A stretch of 10,794 nt of DNA, taken from assembly GCA_020631035.1 (NCBI GenBank), contig JAHDIA010000149.1, positions 1 to 10,794 on the forward strand. Reading direction: 5' to 3'. The translations under genes and the position numbers were made by a program. The stretch is from Chitinophagales bacterium. Its GTDB lineage: Bacteria; Bacteroidota; Bacteroidia; Chitinophagales; UBA2359. Shown one piece after another: positions 1 through 6,372 of the stretch. The notes beneath the pieces were generated by a model, which ran no database searches, was not told where the DNA came from, and saw only the letters and a list, made by a program, of their open reading frames with translations. Each line of letters begins with the position of its first letter. Position 1 is the stretch's first letter.

Positions 1-532
1 GTATGACATCCTCGAAGTTTTCTGGTAGATAATGGTAACCAATCTCCAAGCCCAAACCATAGGTTAATGCTTCATAACCAACAATAGCAGACACATAGGT
101 TTGAAATATGTCGGCTCCAAAATCTTCTAAACCAGTATTGTGCTTGGCAGTTGGAAAGGTTTGTACCACCTTAATGACTGAACGCAGTGTTTTTCGTTTG
201 CGATCTCTACGGTAAAACTGAAACTTACCAACCAATTGTACATCTCCAAAACCTGTAAAAGATTCACTGCTCTCTTTGGTATAATCTCCCGAAATCACGG
301 GTAAGTGTACCGCAAACAGCATATTAGAAGTGGGTAGGTAATGCACCATCAAAGGAGCCTTGACAAAAGTCCCATTCTCTAATTTCCGAATCTCGGTAAG
401 GGTTTTGACTATACGGGTTTTAGAACCCAACATAATGGCTTTATCAGTAGTGATGGGTGGGCCTTGCGCCCACATTATTTGATATAGAAATAATCCTGTC
501 AACAACAGGAAGATTCCTTTAGACTTATTCAT
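1..532 (-). CDS. Outer-membrane beta-barrel-like protein, N-terminal part (partial)
   Basis: The frame stays open from the start codon to the left edge of the window, giving 177 residues with the C-terminus missing. The N-terminus is a clear signal peptide: Lys-rich start, hydrophobic core (residues 6-20), and cleavage expected after WAQ at residue 23. The mature part has alternating polar and hydrophobic stretches with many aromatic residues, such as LMVHYLPTSNMLFAVHLPVI and FGDVQLVGKFQFYR. These are typical of the strands of outer-membrane barrels in the loose 'MetA-pathway/transporter' group. An in-frame ATG three codons upstream (539-541) is an alternative start; neither has a Shine-Dalgarno. 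The gene follows the Cys-rich protein on the same strand after a spacer that is a palindrome, so the two are probably co-transcribed. Substrate is unknown; a role in metal or small-solute transport is only inferred from the neighbour. Confidence 0.65.
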   Translation of the reverse strand, partial: MNKSKGIFLLLTGLFLYQIMWAQGPPITTDKAIMLGSKTRIVKTLTEIRKLENGTFVKAPLMVHYLPTSNMLFAVHLPVISGDYTKESSESFTGFGDVQLVGKFQFYRRDRKRKTLRSVIKVVQTFPTAKHNTGLEDFGADIFQTYVSAIVGYEALTYGLGLEIGYHYLPENFEDVI

Positions 533-540
533 ATAATCCA

Positions 541-615
541 TTTTTGATGTGATAAATAAAGGGTATACTTATCCTAGGTGTTCTACAAAGAACACGCAAA
601 ATGTCACATCAAAAA
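541..615. repeat. 75-bp palindromic intercistronic element
   Basis: TTTTTGATGTGA (541-552) and its exact complement (604-615) form 12-bp inverted ends. Inside lies a second perfect hairpin, GTGTTCT-ACAA-AGAACAC (578-595). The element fills the gap between the stop of the Cys-rich gene (617) and the start of the outer-membrane gene (532 or 541). In minus-strand mRNA it would fold next to the downstream start codon. It could be a processing or attenuation hairpin, a regulator site, or a small mobile palindrome. No U-tract marks it as a simple terminator. Confidence 0.6.
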
Positions 616-616
616 A

Positions 617-1078
617 TCATAAAAGAAAGCTCTGGAAAAGCACCGAAAAGTCAGCCTTGACCAGCAGGGGAGGAGGTTTGTCGTTGAAGAAAAGGTGTTC
701 GGGTTGCCACCAACTTGCCAAAGGCACTCTAAAATCGGGCAATAACCAAACAAACAAATCAAAAGGAAGAATGGAGAAATCATTGACAAAGGAAAGCGTC
801 AGATTGTCCTCCATTTTTTGCAACTCAAATTCATTGTCACAACAGTCAGAATCAGCCAAGAGGTCTAAAGTAACTTCATTGCTACTACTAGCCAGGCTAC
901 AACAACTCTTTTGATCAGAACAACAAGATGCTGTAGCAAGCTCATGACAAGAGTCAGGGCTTACAAACAAAGCAATGGATTTCAATTGGTCTTTACAGAA
1001 ATGCTTGTAAATGGGCAAACCTGTACTGATCAAAAGTATCCAAAAAGCCAAGCCAATATGTACAGCACTTTTTAGCAT
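617..1078 (-). CDS. Small Cys-rich membrane-anchored protein (HYC_CC_PP family-like)
   Basis: The 153-residue protein starts with a hydrophobic segment (residues 5-22) that is either a membrane anchor or an uncleaved signal. It then shows an HFC motif (26-28), Cys44-His45, three vicinal Cys pairs (52-53, 59-60, 79-80), and PPP near the C-terminus (135-137). This order of an H-aromatic-C motif, CC pairs and a PP motif is the signature of the HYC_CC_PP family, short proteins of Bacteroidota. The function is not established. The paired cysteines and the usual company of outer-membrane and metal-transport genes suggest metal binding in the periplasm. It is followed 75-84 bp downstream on the same strand by an outer-membrane protein, supporting a two-gene unit. 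The family assignment is from motif recognition alone. Confidence 0.7.
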   Translation of the reverse strand: MLKSAVHIGLAFWILLISTGLPIYKHFCKDQLKSIALFVSPDSCHELATASCCSDQKSCCSLASSSNEVTLDLLADSDCCDNEFELQKMEDNLTLSFVNDFSILPFDLFVWLLPDFRVPLASWWQPEHLFFNDKPPPLLVKADFSVLFQSFLL

Positions 1079-1133
1079 GATAAAACTAAATTACACTATT
1101 TTTTACAGAAAATCCAACAAAAAGATTCAGCAA

Positions 1134-2057
1134 TTACCACAAAACTATCTTTTTGACGCTTATTAACTCATTTTTAGATCCCAAACATTGGACCAAGTAA
1201 ATTCCTTTGGCTAAGTGATCTAAGACAAATATATGTTGAGTAGTCGCATCCAGATGATGTGTTTCCCAAACCATTTGTCCCAATTCGTTTACAATATATA
1301 CCTGTTGAATACTTCCCTGTTCATCTTGAATGTGTAGTGTAGAACGATGACAAGATACCTTGGGCAAATCATAGGCTAGGCTAGGGAGTACACTCATCAA
1401 GGTATCTATATTATTGGTATCAGTGGGCGTAGTGGTCGTATCCATTGGTATATCGGTCGTATCCATTGGCATTGAGGTCGTATCGACCATGCCATTGCGA
1501 ACCACCCCTTCAAAAGTCAAAGTATAGGCATCATTGGGATTGTCAGTGTTGAATACATCTAGATAAACAATACCTGTACCAGCAAATCCATTGGGAAAGT
1601 AATTGATGTTTAAAAATTGTACAATGTCTATAGAATCATTGGGCAATAAGGCAAAGTTGGCACTGTCTACATCGGAAGGATGGAGTGTGATAGGGTCAAC
1701 TACTGCAAAATCCCAAGAAGGAGGAAAACTGACATCCGCAGTTCGTTTCCACCGCAAATTGAGTGTTTCCTCTGTATCATTGATTAGCTCAATGTAGTTG
1801 TAAAAGACATAATCACTTGCCTCACCTTCAATTTTGATATAGTCAGATGTAGGGTGAAAAGTCTGCGCAGTAGAATGAGCTTCAAACAGACAAATAAATA
1901 AAGCCCACAAAAATATGGGGTTCTTTGACAATTTTGGGAGAGTGGTTCTTGAACAAATAGTAGGTAGCCAGAGGCGACGGGATAACTTGTTTAAGCAATA
2001 GCTCTCTTCTGCAAAAATTGTCAAAGAATGAAGAAATATGGATAGTAAGTACCTCAT
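1134..2057 (-). CDS. Secreted protein with type IX sorting domain, signal peptide split by an insertion
   Basis: The frame encodes 307 residues. Residues 70-187 look like a beta-sandwich module (NDTEETLNLRWKR, PSWDFAVVDP, FPNGFAGTGIVYLDVFN), as found in many Bacteroidota exoproteins. Residues 192-219 are a Thr/Pro/Asp linker built from a 7-residue repeat (DTTxxPM). Residues 228-307 form a Por-type C-terminal sorting domain, with VYIVNELGQMVW, HLAKGIYLVQ and the final KKIVLW. The product is thus expected to pass Sec and then the type IX system to the cell surface. The N-terminus is odd: MRYLLSIF is separated from LWALFICLFEAHSTAQ by 41 residues that come from a palindromic insertion. The second half could still act as a signal sequence, perhaps from the TTG codon at 1929-1931. 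The start at 2057 is the likely original one. Binding partner or activity is unknown. Confidence 0.82.
   Translation of the reverse strand: MRYLLSIFLHSLTIFAEESYCLNKLSRRLWLPTICSRTTLPKLSKNPIFLWALFICLFEAHSTAQTFHPTSDYIKIEGEASDYVFYNYIELINDTEETLNLRWKRTADVSFPPSWDFAVVDPITLHPSDVDSANFALLPNDSIDIVQFLNINYFPNGFAGTGIVYLDVFNTDNPNDAYTLTFEGVVRNGMVDTTSMPMDTTDIPMDTTTTPTDTNNIDTLMSVLPSLAYDLPKVSCHRSTLHIQDEQGSIQQVYIVNELGQMVWETHHLDATTQHIFVLDHLAKGIYLVQCLGSKNELISVKKIVLW
1434..1490 (-). repeat. 21-bp tandem repeat coding a Thr/Pro/Asp linker
   Basis: GGTCGTATCCATTGG occurs at 1434-1448 and 1455-1469, and a decayed third unit begins at 1476, giving a 21-bp period or seven codons. It encodes DTT-x-x-PM units between the beta-sandwich and the sorting domain. 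Such linkers can change length by slippage without shifting the frame. Confidence 0.7.
1911..2041. mobile_element. MITE-like 115-bp palindromic insertion with 8-bp target duplication
   Basis: The element spans 1919-2033. TTCTTTGACAATTTT (1921-1935) and its exact complement (2014-2028) form 15-bp inverted repeats. The similarity continues imperfectly inward: TTCTTGAACAA after the left repeat against TTGTTTAAGCAA before the right one. AAATATGG is present on both sides (1911-1918 and 2034-2041) and looks like an 8-bp target duplication. One duplication plus the element is 123 bp, or 41 codons, so the host frame survives. Deleting it joins MRYLLSIF to LWALFICLFEAHSTAQ, a near-perfect signal peptide. 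No transposase is encoded. Caveat: the inverted repeats start 2 bp from one duplication and 5 bp from the other, so the true ends may have mutated. Confidence 0.75.
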
Positions 2058-2096
2058 AAGTTGCGTATTGAGTACTTAAAGTTAGGGTTTTTTAAA

Positions 2097-2136
2097 TAAA
2101 AAATGGGTAGAAATGTATGAATACAAACCTACCCAT
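2097..2136 (-). terminator. Rho-independent-like terminator
   Basis: On the minus strand ATGGGTAG pairs perfectly with CTACCCAT (2129-2136 with 2103-2110). A second nested stem, TGTAT/ATACA, closes a 2-nt loop across a 3/3 internal loop. The hairpin is followed at once by TTTTTATTT. This is the best terminator-like structure in the window. It lies about 230 bp after the glyA stop, so it could end glyA read-through or an unannotated short RNA. Confidence 0.6.
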
Positions 2137-2251
2137 GTGTATAATATAATTAAACCCGATTAGATTACTATTGTAATCATTAGACTCAGATTGCCGCCTA
2201 AGTCCAATTTGATAATATGATATTTTTCTTTAATTCTTGGCTGATTACTCT

Positions 2252-2284
2252 AAAAAAAGCAAAAAATAAATTCTCTCTTTTGCT
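2252..2284 (-). terminator. Weak terminator-like hairpin after glyA
   Basis: On the minus strand AGCAAAA pairs with TTTTGCT across an AU-rich loop and runs into a T-tract. The stem is short and AT-rich, so this is a tentative nearer terminator for glyA. Confidence 0.3.
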
Positions 2285-2365
2285 CTTGAGACAGTCAATA
2301 CCTAAATAATGTCACATATTTGTTTTTTAAATTCAACTTGCTCTGTATATGAAGCTGATGTTAAA

Positions 2366-3661
2366 TTACATTTGAAATAATGGATATACAGACATCAGGT
2401 CTTTGACTTCTCCTTTGATTTTGCTTTGCAAATCGGTATTGTCAGGATTGGTAATGACTTGGTCTATCCATTCCACAATTTGCAACATTTGATCTTCTCT
2501 TAAGCCTCTTGTTGTGATGGCAGGTGTTCCAATACGAATACCTGAAGTAACAAAGGGCGATTGTGTATCAAATGGAACCATGTTTTTATTAAGAGTTATA
2601 CCTGATTCCTCCAAAATATGTTCCGCTTTTTTGCCAGTAATGTTCTTATTGGATAAATCAATGAGCATACAGTGATTGTCTGTTCCCTTCGAAATCAAAT
2701 GATAGTCTCTTTTGACAAACTCTTGCGCCATTGCTTGAGCATTCTTGATGACTTGCTGACTATAGGTTGTGAACTCAGGAGTCAAAGCTTCTCCAAATGC
2801 CACTGCTTTGGCGGCAATGACATGCTCCAAAGGACCACCTTGTGTACCAGGAAAAACGCCACTGTCCAATAAGCCACTCAATTTGCGCAACTCTCCTTTC
2901 TTATTTTTAATACCCATTGGATTGGGAATATTTTTGCCAATCATAATCAAGCCACCACGAGGACCACGAAGTGTTTTGTGGGTTGTAGTGGTTACAATAT
3001 GGCAATGTTTGAGTGGATCATTGAGTAATTTACAAGCAATCAAGCCAGCAGGATGAGAAATATCTGCTAGCAATACAGCACCTATTTCATCAGCTATGGC
3101 TCTAAAACGCTCATAGTCCCAATCTCTCGAATAAGCCGAAGCCCCACAAATAATCAATTTGGGTTGTACCTCTTTTGCGGTGGTAGCTACTTTGTCCATA
3201 TCAATGATGCCTGTTTCTTTTTCGACACCATAAAAATGAGGTTTGTAATATTTGCCAGAAAAATTAACAGAAGAACCGTGGGTCAAGTGGCCACCATGTG
3301 AAAGATCAAATCCCAAAATCGGGTCGCCTGCTTTTAACACAGCCAACATAACCGAAGCATTGGCTTGGGCACCTGAATGAGGTTGTACATTGGCCCAGCT
3401 AGCTCCAAACAACTCTTTGATTCGGTCAATCGCCAATTGTTCGACCTGATCTACAAATTCGCAACCTCCATAATAGCGTTTGCCAGGCAAGCCCTCGGCA
3501 TATTTGTTGGTAAAAACACTGCCCATTGCCCGCATCACTTGCTCACTGGCATAGTTTTCTGAAGCAATCAGCTCAATCCCATTGGTTTGACGTTCAAATT
3601 CTTTTTGAAGCAATTCAAAAACTTGGGTATCTTGGTATTGTTGAATAATGGTGTCTGACAT
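2366..3661 (-). CDS. glyA: Serine hydroxymethyltransferase
   Basis: The product interconverts serine and glycine while charging tetrahydrofolate with a one-carbon unit; it is a cytoplasmic, PLP-dependent enzyme feeding purine, thymidylate and methionine synthesis. The 431 residues match the usual bacterial length. Landmarks are YAEGLPGKRYYGG (54-66), HSGAQAN (95-101), DLSHGGHLTHGS (119-130), the ADISHPAG cofactor site (199-206), the PLP lysine K229 in TTTTHKTLRGPRGG, and the folate/substrate region ending in GIRIGTPA (374-381). The start at 3661 is chosen because MSDTIIQQYQ begins the conserved region and a near-consensus promoter lies just upstream. The open frame upstream to 3811 would run through that promoter and a palindrome and is rejected. 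The gene is divergent from the helicase gene. Confidence 0.98.
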   Translation of the reverse strand: MSDTIIQQYQDTQVFELLQKEFERQTNGIELIASENYASEQVMRAMGSVFTNKYAEGLPGKRYYGGCEFVDQVEQLAIDRIKELFGASWANVQPHSGAQANASVMLAVLKAGDPILGFDLSHGGHLTHGSSVNFSGKYYKPHFYGVEKETGIIDMDKVATTAKEVQPKLIICGASAYSRDWDYERFRAIADEIGAVLLADISHPAGLIACKLLNDPLKHCHIVTTTTHKTLRGPRGGLIMIGKNIPNPMGIKNKKGELRKLSGLLDSGVFPGTQGGPLEHVIAAKAVAFGEALTPEFTTYSQQVIKNAQAMAQEFVKRDYHLISKGTDNHCMLIDLSNKNITGKKAEHILEESGITLNKNMVPFDTQSPFVTSGIRIGTPAITTRGLREDQMLQIVEWIDQVITNPDNTDLQSKIKGEVKDLMSVYPLFQM

Positions 3662-3678
3662 ATTGAATAAAATTTTTG

Positions 3679-3711
3679 CAAAATTACGATATGTAAGGCA
3701 TACCCTCAAAA
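3679..3711 (-). promoter_or_regulatory. Bacteroidota-type promoter of glyA
   Basis: On the minus strand TTTG (3707-3710) is followed after exactly 20 nt by TAATTTTG (3679-3686), an exact match to the TTTG-N19/20-TAnnTTTG consensus of the Bacteroidota housekeeping sigma factor. The expected transcript begins roughly 10-15 nt before the ATG at 3661, so the leader is very short. Confidence 0.8.
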
Positions 3712-3730
3712 GGTCTGGGGTAAAATCCAT

Positions 3731-3844
3731 GTTCTTTTCTTGAAGTGTGGTGAATGTGACAAGCAAAAAATGGAATCTTGATACAAGCAAGATGAATCTT
3801 TTGTTTGTCACAATTCACTTCTGCACACTTCCAAGATAAAGAAC
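3731..3844. repeat. 114-bp imperfect palindrome in the glyA/helicase divergent region
   Basis: Two arms of about 50 bp face each other across a 7-nt centre. Matching blocks are GTTCTTT (3731-3737/3838-3844), TCTTG (3738-3742/3832-3836), AAGTGTG (3743-3749/3824-3830), GTGAA (3750-3754/3814-3818), TGTGACAA (3755-3762/3805-3812), CAAAA (3764-3768/3799-3803) and ATCTTG (3775-3780/3788-3793). Small bulges separate them. It fills the space between the two divergent promoters. It may be a decayed non-autonomous transposable element or a cruciform-forming regulatory site. AAAAT flanks both sides (3722-3726 and 3846-3850), but that is too short and AT-rich to prove a duplication. Confidence 0.7.
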
Positions 3845-3853
3845 GAAAATGAT

Positions 3854-3861
3854 TATATTTG
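3854..3861 (+). promoter_or_regulatory. -7 promoter element of the helicase gene
   Basis: TATATTTG matches the Bacteroidota TAnnTTTG -7 element exactly. No TTG is found at the usual -33 distance, which falls in the right arm of the palindrome. The element ends only 7 nt before the ATG at 3869, so the transcript may be leaderless or nearly so. Confidence 0.5.
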
Positions 3862-3868
3862 CCAACAT

Positions 3869-6124
3869 ATGAGCTATTTAGATGAATTGAATGAAATACA
3901 ACGCAAAGCTGTAGAGCATGTTGAAGGTCCTTTAATGATTATTGCAGGACCAGGTTCGGGCAAAACCCGTGTACTTACCTACCGTATCGCCCACTTAATG
4001 GATTTGGGTGTTGATCCCTTCAATATTTTATCCTTAACCTTTACCAATAAGGCGGCGAGAGAAATGAAAGCCCGTATTGAAAAAGTAACAGGTCCTGAAG
4101 CCCGAAATTTGTATATGGGGACTTTTCACTCTGTCTTTGCCCGCTTGTTGCGTTACTATGCCGAAAAGTTGGGCTTTCCAAGCAACTTCAGTATTTACGA
4201 TACCCAAGACAGTCGGAATCTCATCAAAAACATCATCAAAGAAAAAGGACTCAACGATAAATTTTACAAACCAAGCATTGTCCACAATCGCATATCCAAT
4301 GCCAAAAACCAACTCATTACGGCCAAGGCTTATGCCAGCCATATGATGTTGACTACCGAAGACGAACTCAGCGGTCGTTCCAAGATAAAAGATGTTTACC
4401 TTGAATATGCCAATCGTTGTTTCAAAGCAGGTGCTATGGACTTTGATGATTTGCTGCTCAATATGTACGAATTGCTTTGCAAGTATCCAGATGTATTATA
4501 CAAATTACAGCACCAATTTTTGTTTGTAATGATAGATGAGTTTCAGGATACCAATGTTGCGCAATACGAAATCGTCCGCAAGCTTTCGGCAGTACACCAA
4601 AACATTGGAGTAGTAGGAGACGATGCACAAAGCATCTACGGTTTTAGAGGCGCAACCATTCAAAATATCCTCAACTTTGAGCGAGACTATCCCGAACTCA
4701 AGGTATACAAACTTGAACAAAATTACCGTTCTACCAAAGGCATTGTCAAAATTGCGAACGAGGTCATCAAAAAAAATACAGGACAGTTAGAAAAGACCAT
4801 TTGGACCGACAATCCACAAGGCGATAAAATCCGATTGCTCAAGGCAGCCAGCGACAATGACGAAGCCAAAAAAATTGCCGACAACATACACGAGGAACAA
4901 CTGCGCAATCACTACAAAAACAAAGACTTTGCGATTCTCTACCGTACCAACGCCCAATCCAGAGCGATGGAGGACGCTTTGAGAAGACGCAATATTCCTT
5001 ACACAGTTTACGGTGGTATGTCTTTCTACCAACGCAAAGAAGTGAAGGACTTACTTTCTTATTTGCGTGTCATCGTCAATCCCAAAGATGAGGAAGCATT
5101 GAGACGTGTCATCAATTATCCCACAAGAGGCATTGGCAATACCACAATGCAAAAGGTGACCATCATTGCCAATGAACAAAACAAGACCTTGTGGGAAGTA
5201 CTCAAAAATGCACAATCTTATGGTTTTACCAATCGAGTGGTCAAGGTAGTCCATGCTTTCATTACAATGATCGAAAGTTTTTCGACTAGCTTGGATAAAA
5301 AAGATGCCTATACCATTGCGGCAGGCATTGCCAAAGAATCGGGTTTGCAACCGAGTTTGTACGATGACAAAACAGTGGAGGGTATCAGCCGTTTCGAGAA
5401 TTTCCAAGAATTGCTCAACAGTATCAAAGAGTTTGTGACAGCAGACGAAGAAGGAGCCTTGGGAACAGAAGCGATTGACAAAAGCCTCGGTTCTTATCTC
5501 CAACAAGTCAGCCTCTTAACCGATCAAGACGACAAAAACAAAAAAGACGAAGCCGTTAAACTAATGACCATCCATGCTGCCAAGGGTTTGGAGTTTCCAG
5601 TAGTCTATGTGGTGGGACTCGAAGAAGAACTGTTCCCTTCTCGCTTGTCGATTAGTTCGAGAGAAGGCATCGAAGAGGAACGCCGACTCTTTTATGTTGC
5701 GATTACCAGAGCCGAGAAAAAATTGCATTTGTCTTATGCCGCTTGCCGTTTTAGATTTGGCAAATTGGTCTATTGCGAACCCAGCCGTTTTATAGACGAA
5801 ATCGCCCCCTTCGGTATTGAATTTGTTGGTTTGGTTGCCAAGGCACAAAAGAGCAATTCAAGCAAAGGCTATTCTAATATTTACTCTAGTAAAAACAAAC
5901 AGAAAAAAACAGTCGCTCGTCCGCCTATAGATTCTAATTTTAAAGCGGACGATACGACGGGTTTACAAGTAGGGGCGAAGGTGCAACACCAACGTTTTGG
6001 AGTTGGGAATGTTCTTGACATCGAAGGCAATAAACCCAACATCATTGCTACAATTGCCTTCAAAGACATTGGTCAAAAACGCATTCTATTGCGCTTTGCA
6101 AAATTGCAAATATTGGAGGCTTAG
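3869..6124 (+). CDS. pcrA: PcrA/UvrD-type ATP-dependent DNA helicase
   Basis: This superfamily 1A 3'-5' helicase unwinds DNA in nucleotide excision and mismatch repair and clears stalled forks. The 751 residues carry the full motif set: Q motif (LNEIQRKAV, Gln11), Walker A GPGSGKTR (27-34), motif Ia LTFTNKAAREM (56-66), Walker B DEFQDTN (223-229), motif III GDDAQSIYGFRGA (250-262), motif IV EQNYRST (283-289), motif V MTIHAAKGLEF (566-576) and motif VI EERRLFYVAITRAE (603-616). After a Ser/Lys-rich linker (658-690) comes a C-terminal Tudor-like fold (VGAKVQHQRFGVGNVL, 701-716), the RNA-polymerase-binding module of PcrA and UvrD. The start fits the standard N-terminus and there is no upstream in-frame alternative. 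pcrA or uvrD are both reasonable names. Confidence 0.97.
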   Translation: MSYLDELNEIQRKAVEHVEGPLMIIAGPGSGKTRVLTYRIAHLMDLGVDPFNILSLTFTNKAAREMKARIEKVTGPEARNLYMGTFHSVFARLLRYYAEKLGFPSNFSIYDTQDSRNLIKNIIKEKGLNDKFYKPSIVHNRISNAKNQLITAKAYASHMMLTTEDELSGRSKIKDVYLEYANRCFKAGAMDFDDLLLNMYELLCKYPDVLYKLQHQFLFVMIDEFQDTNVAQYEIVRKLSAVHQNIGVVGDDAQSIYGFRGATIQNILNFERDYPELKVYKLEQNYRSTKGIVKIANEVIKKNTGQLEKTIWTDNPQGDKIRLLKAASDNDEAKKIADNIHEEQLRNHYKNKDFAILYRTNAQSRAMEDALRRRNIPYTVYGGMSFYQRKEVKDLLSYLRVIVNPKDEEALRRVINYPTRGIGNTTMQKVTIIANEQNKTLWEVLKNAQSYGFTNRVVKVVHAFITMIESFSTSLDKKDAYTIAAGIAKESGLQPSLYDDKTVEGISRFENFQELLNSIKEFVTADEEGALGTEAIDKSLGSYLQQVSLLTDQDDKNKKDEAVKLMTIHAAKGLEFPVVYVVGLEEELFPSRLSISSREGIEEERRLFYVAITRAEKKLHLSYAACRFRFGKLVYCEPSRFIDEIAPFGIEFVGLVAKAQKSNSSKGYSNIYSSKNKQKKTVARPPIDSNFKADDTTGLQVGAKVQHQRFGVGNVLDIEGNKPNIIATIAFKDIGQKRILLRFAKLQILEA

Positions 6125-6128
6125 GAGA

Positions 6129-6229
6129 TTCAAGATTGAAAATTTAAGATTAGGTTTAAATTTTGATTTTTCAATTTAATCTTGAACAAGAAATACCAAG
6201 TGATTTTAAATTTTGATTTTTCAATCTTT
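6129..6229. repeat. AT-rich direct and inverted repeats after the helicase gene
   Basis: A 21-bp sequence occurs twice exactly, at 6155-6175 and 6205-6225 (50-bp period; core AAATTTTGATTTTTCAA). TTCAAGATT (6129-6137) is complementary to AATCTTGAA (6178-6186), and AAGATTGAAAA (6133-6143) can also pair with TTTTCAATCTT (6219-6229). The left arm can therefore fold with either copy. It may end the helicase transcript, although no clean U-run follows the first stem, or it may be a dispersed intergenic repeat. Confidence 0.6.
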
Positions 6230-6372
6230 AATTATTATTGTGCAACGCCACTGGTTCTAGGCTACGTTTTGCTCTGGTTAACCAACGCATATTTTAGGCT
6301 GCGTTTTAAAGTGCATCCATCCGCTCATCCGACGCTTTTTAATGTGAAAAAGTAAATTTAAATAGTACCCCT
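6230..6372. other. Leader region of the lipoprotein gene with short repeats
   Basis: TAGGCTACGTTTT (6258-6270) and TAGGCTGCGTTTT (6295-6307) are near-identical direct repeats 37 bp apart. A hairpin, CTTTTT-AATGTG-AAAAAG, lies at 6335-6352. TAAATTTA shortly before the ATG differs in one base from the -7 consensus. This stretch appears richer in G+C than the AT-rich repeats before it. No gene is seen. Confidence 0.4.

Larger units (their letters stand above)
2058..2365. other. Intergenic region downstream of glyA
   Basis: No gene is supported in these 308 bp. On the minus strand they hold the 3' region of glyA and the leader of the T9SS-protein gene. Two hairpins followed by U-runs are listed separately. 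A small perfect hairpin, GATTAC-TATT-GTAATC, lies at 2163-2178. TAACTTTA, read on the minus strand shortly before the start at 2057, is one base from the -7 consensus, but no convincing -33 accompanies it. Confidence 0.6.

Noticed and set aside
549..914. Plus-strand open frame of 121 residues
   Set aside because: It lies opposite the Cys-rich protein, has low-complexity Ser/Lys composition and no family motif; it is a shadow.
1921..2028. Invertible phase-variation switch between the 15-bp inverted repeats
   Set aside because: Flipping the 78-bp interior would bring a stop codon into the gene, which is tempting. The flanking 8-bp duplication and the restored signal peptide fit a transposon-like insertion better, and no invertase gene is in view.
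3662..3811. N-terminal extension of glyA by 50 residues
   Set aside because: It would translate through the glyA promoter and the palindrome; the conserved protein starts at 3661.
4787..5506. Minus-strand open frames inside the helicase gene
   Set aside because: They are antisense shadows of a well-conserved coding sequence and show no recognisable domains.
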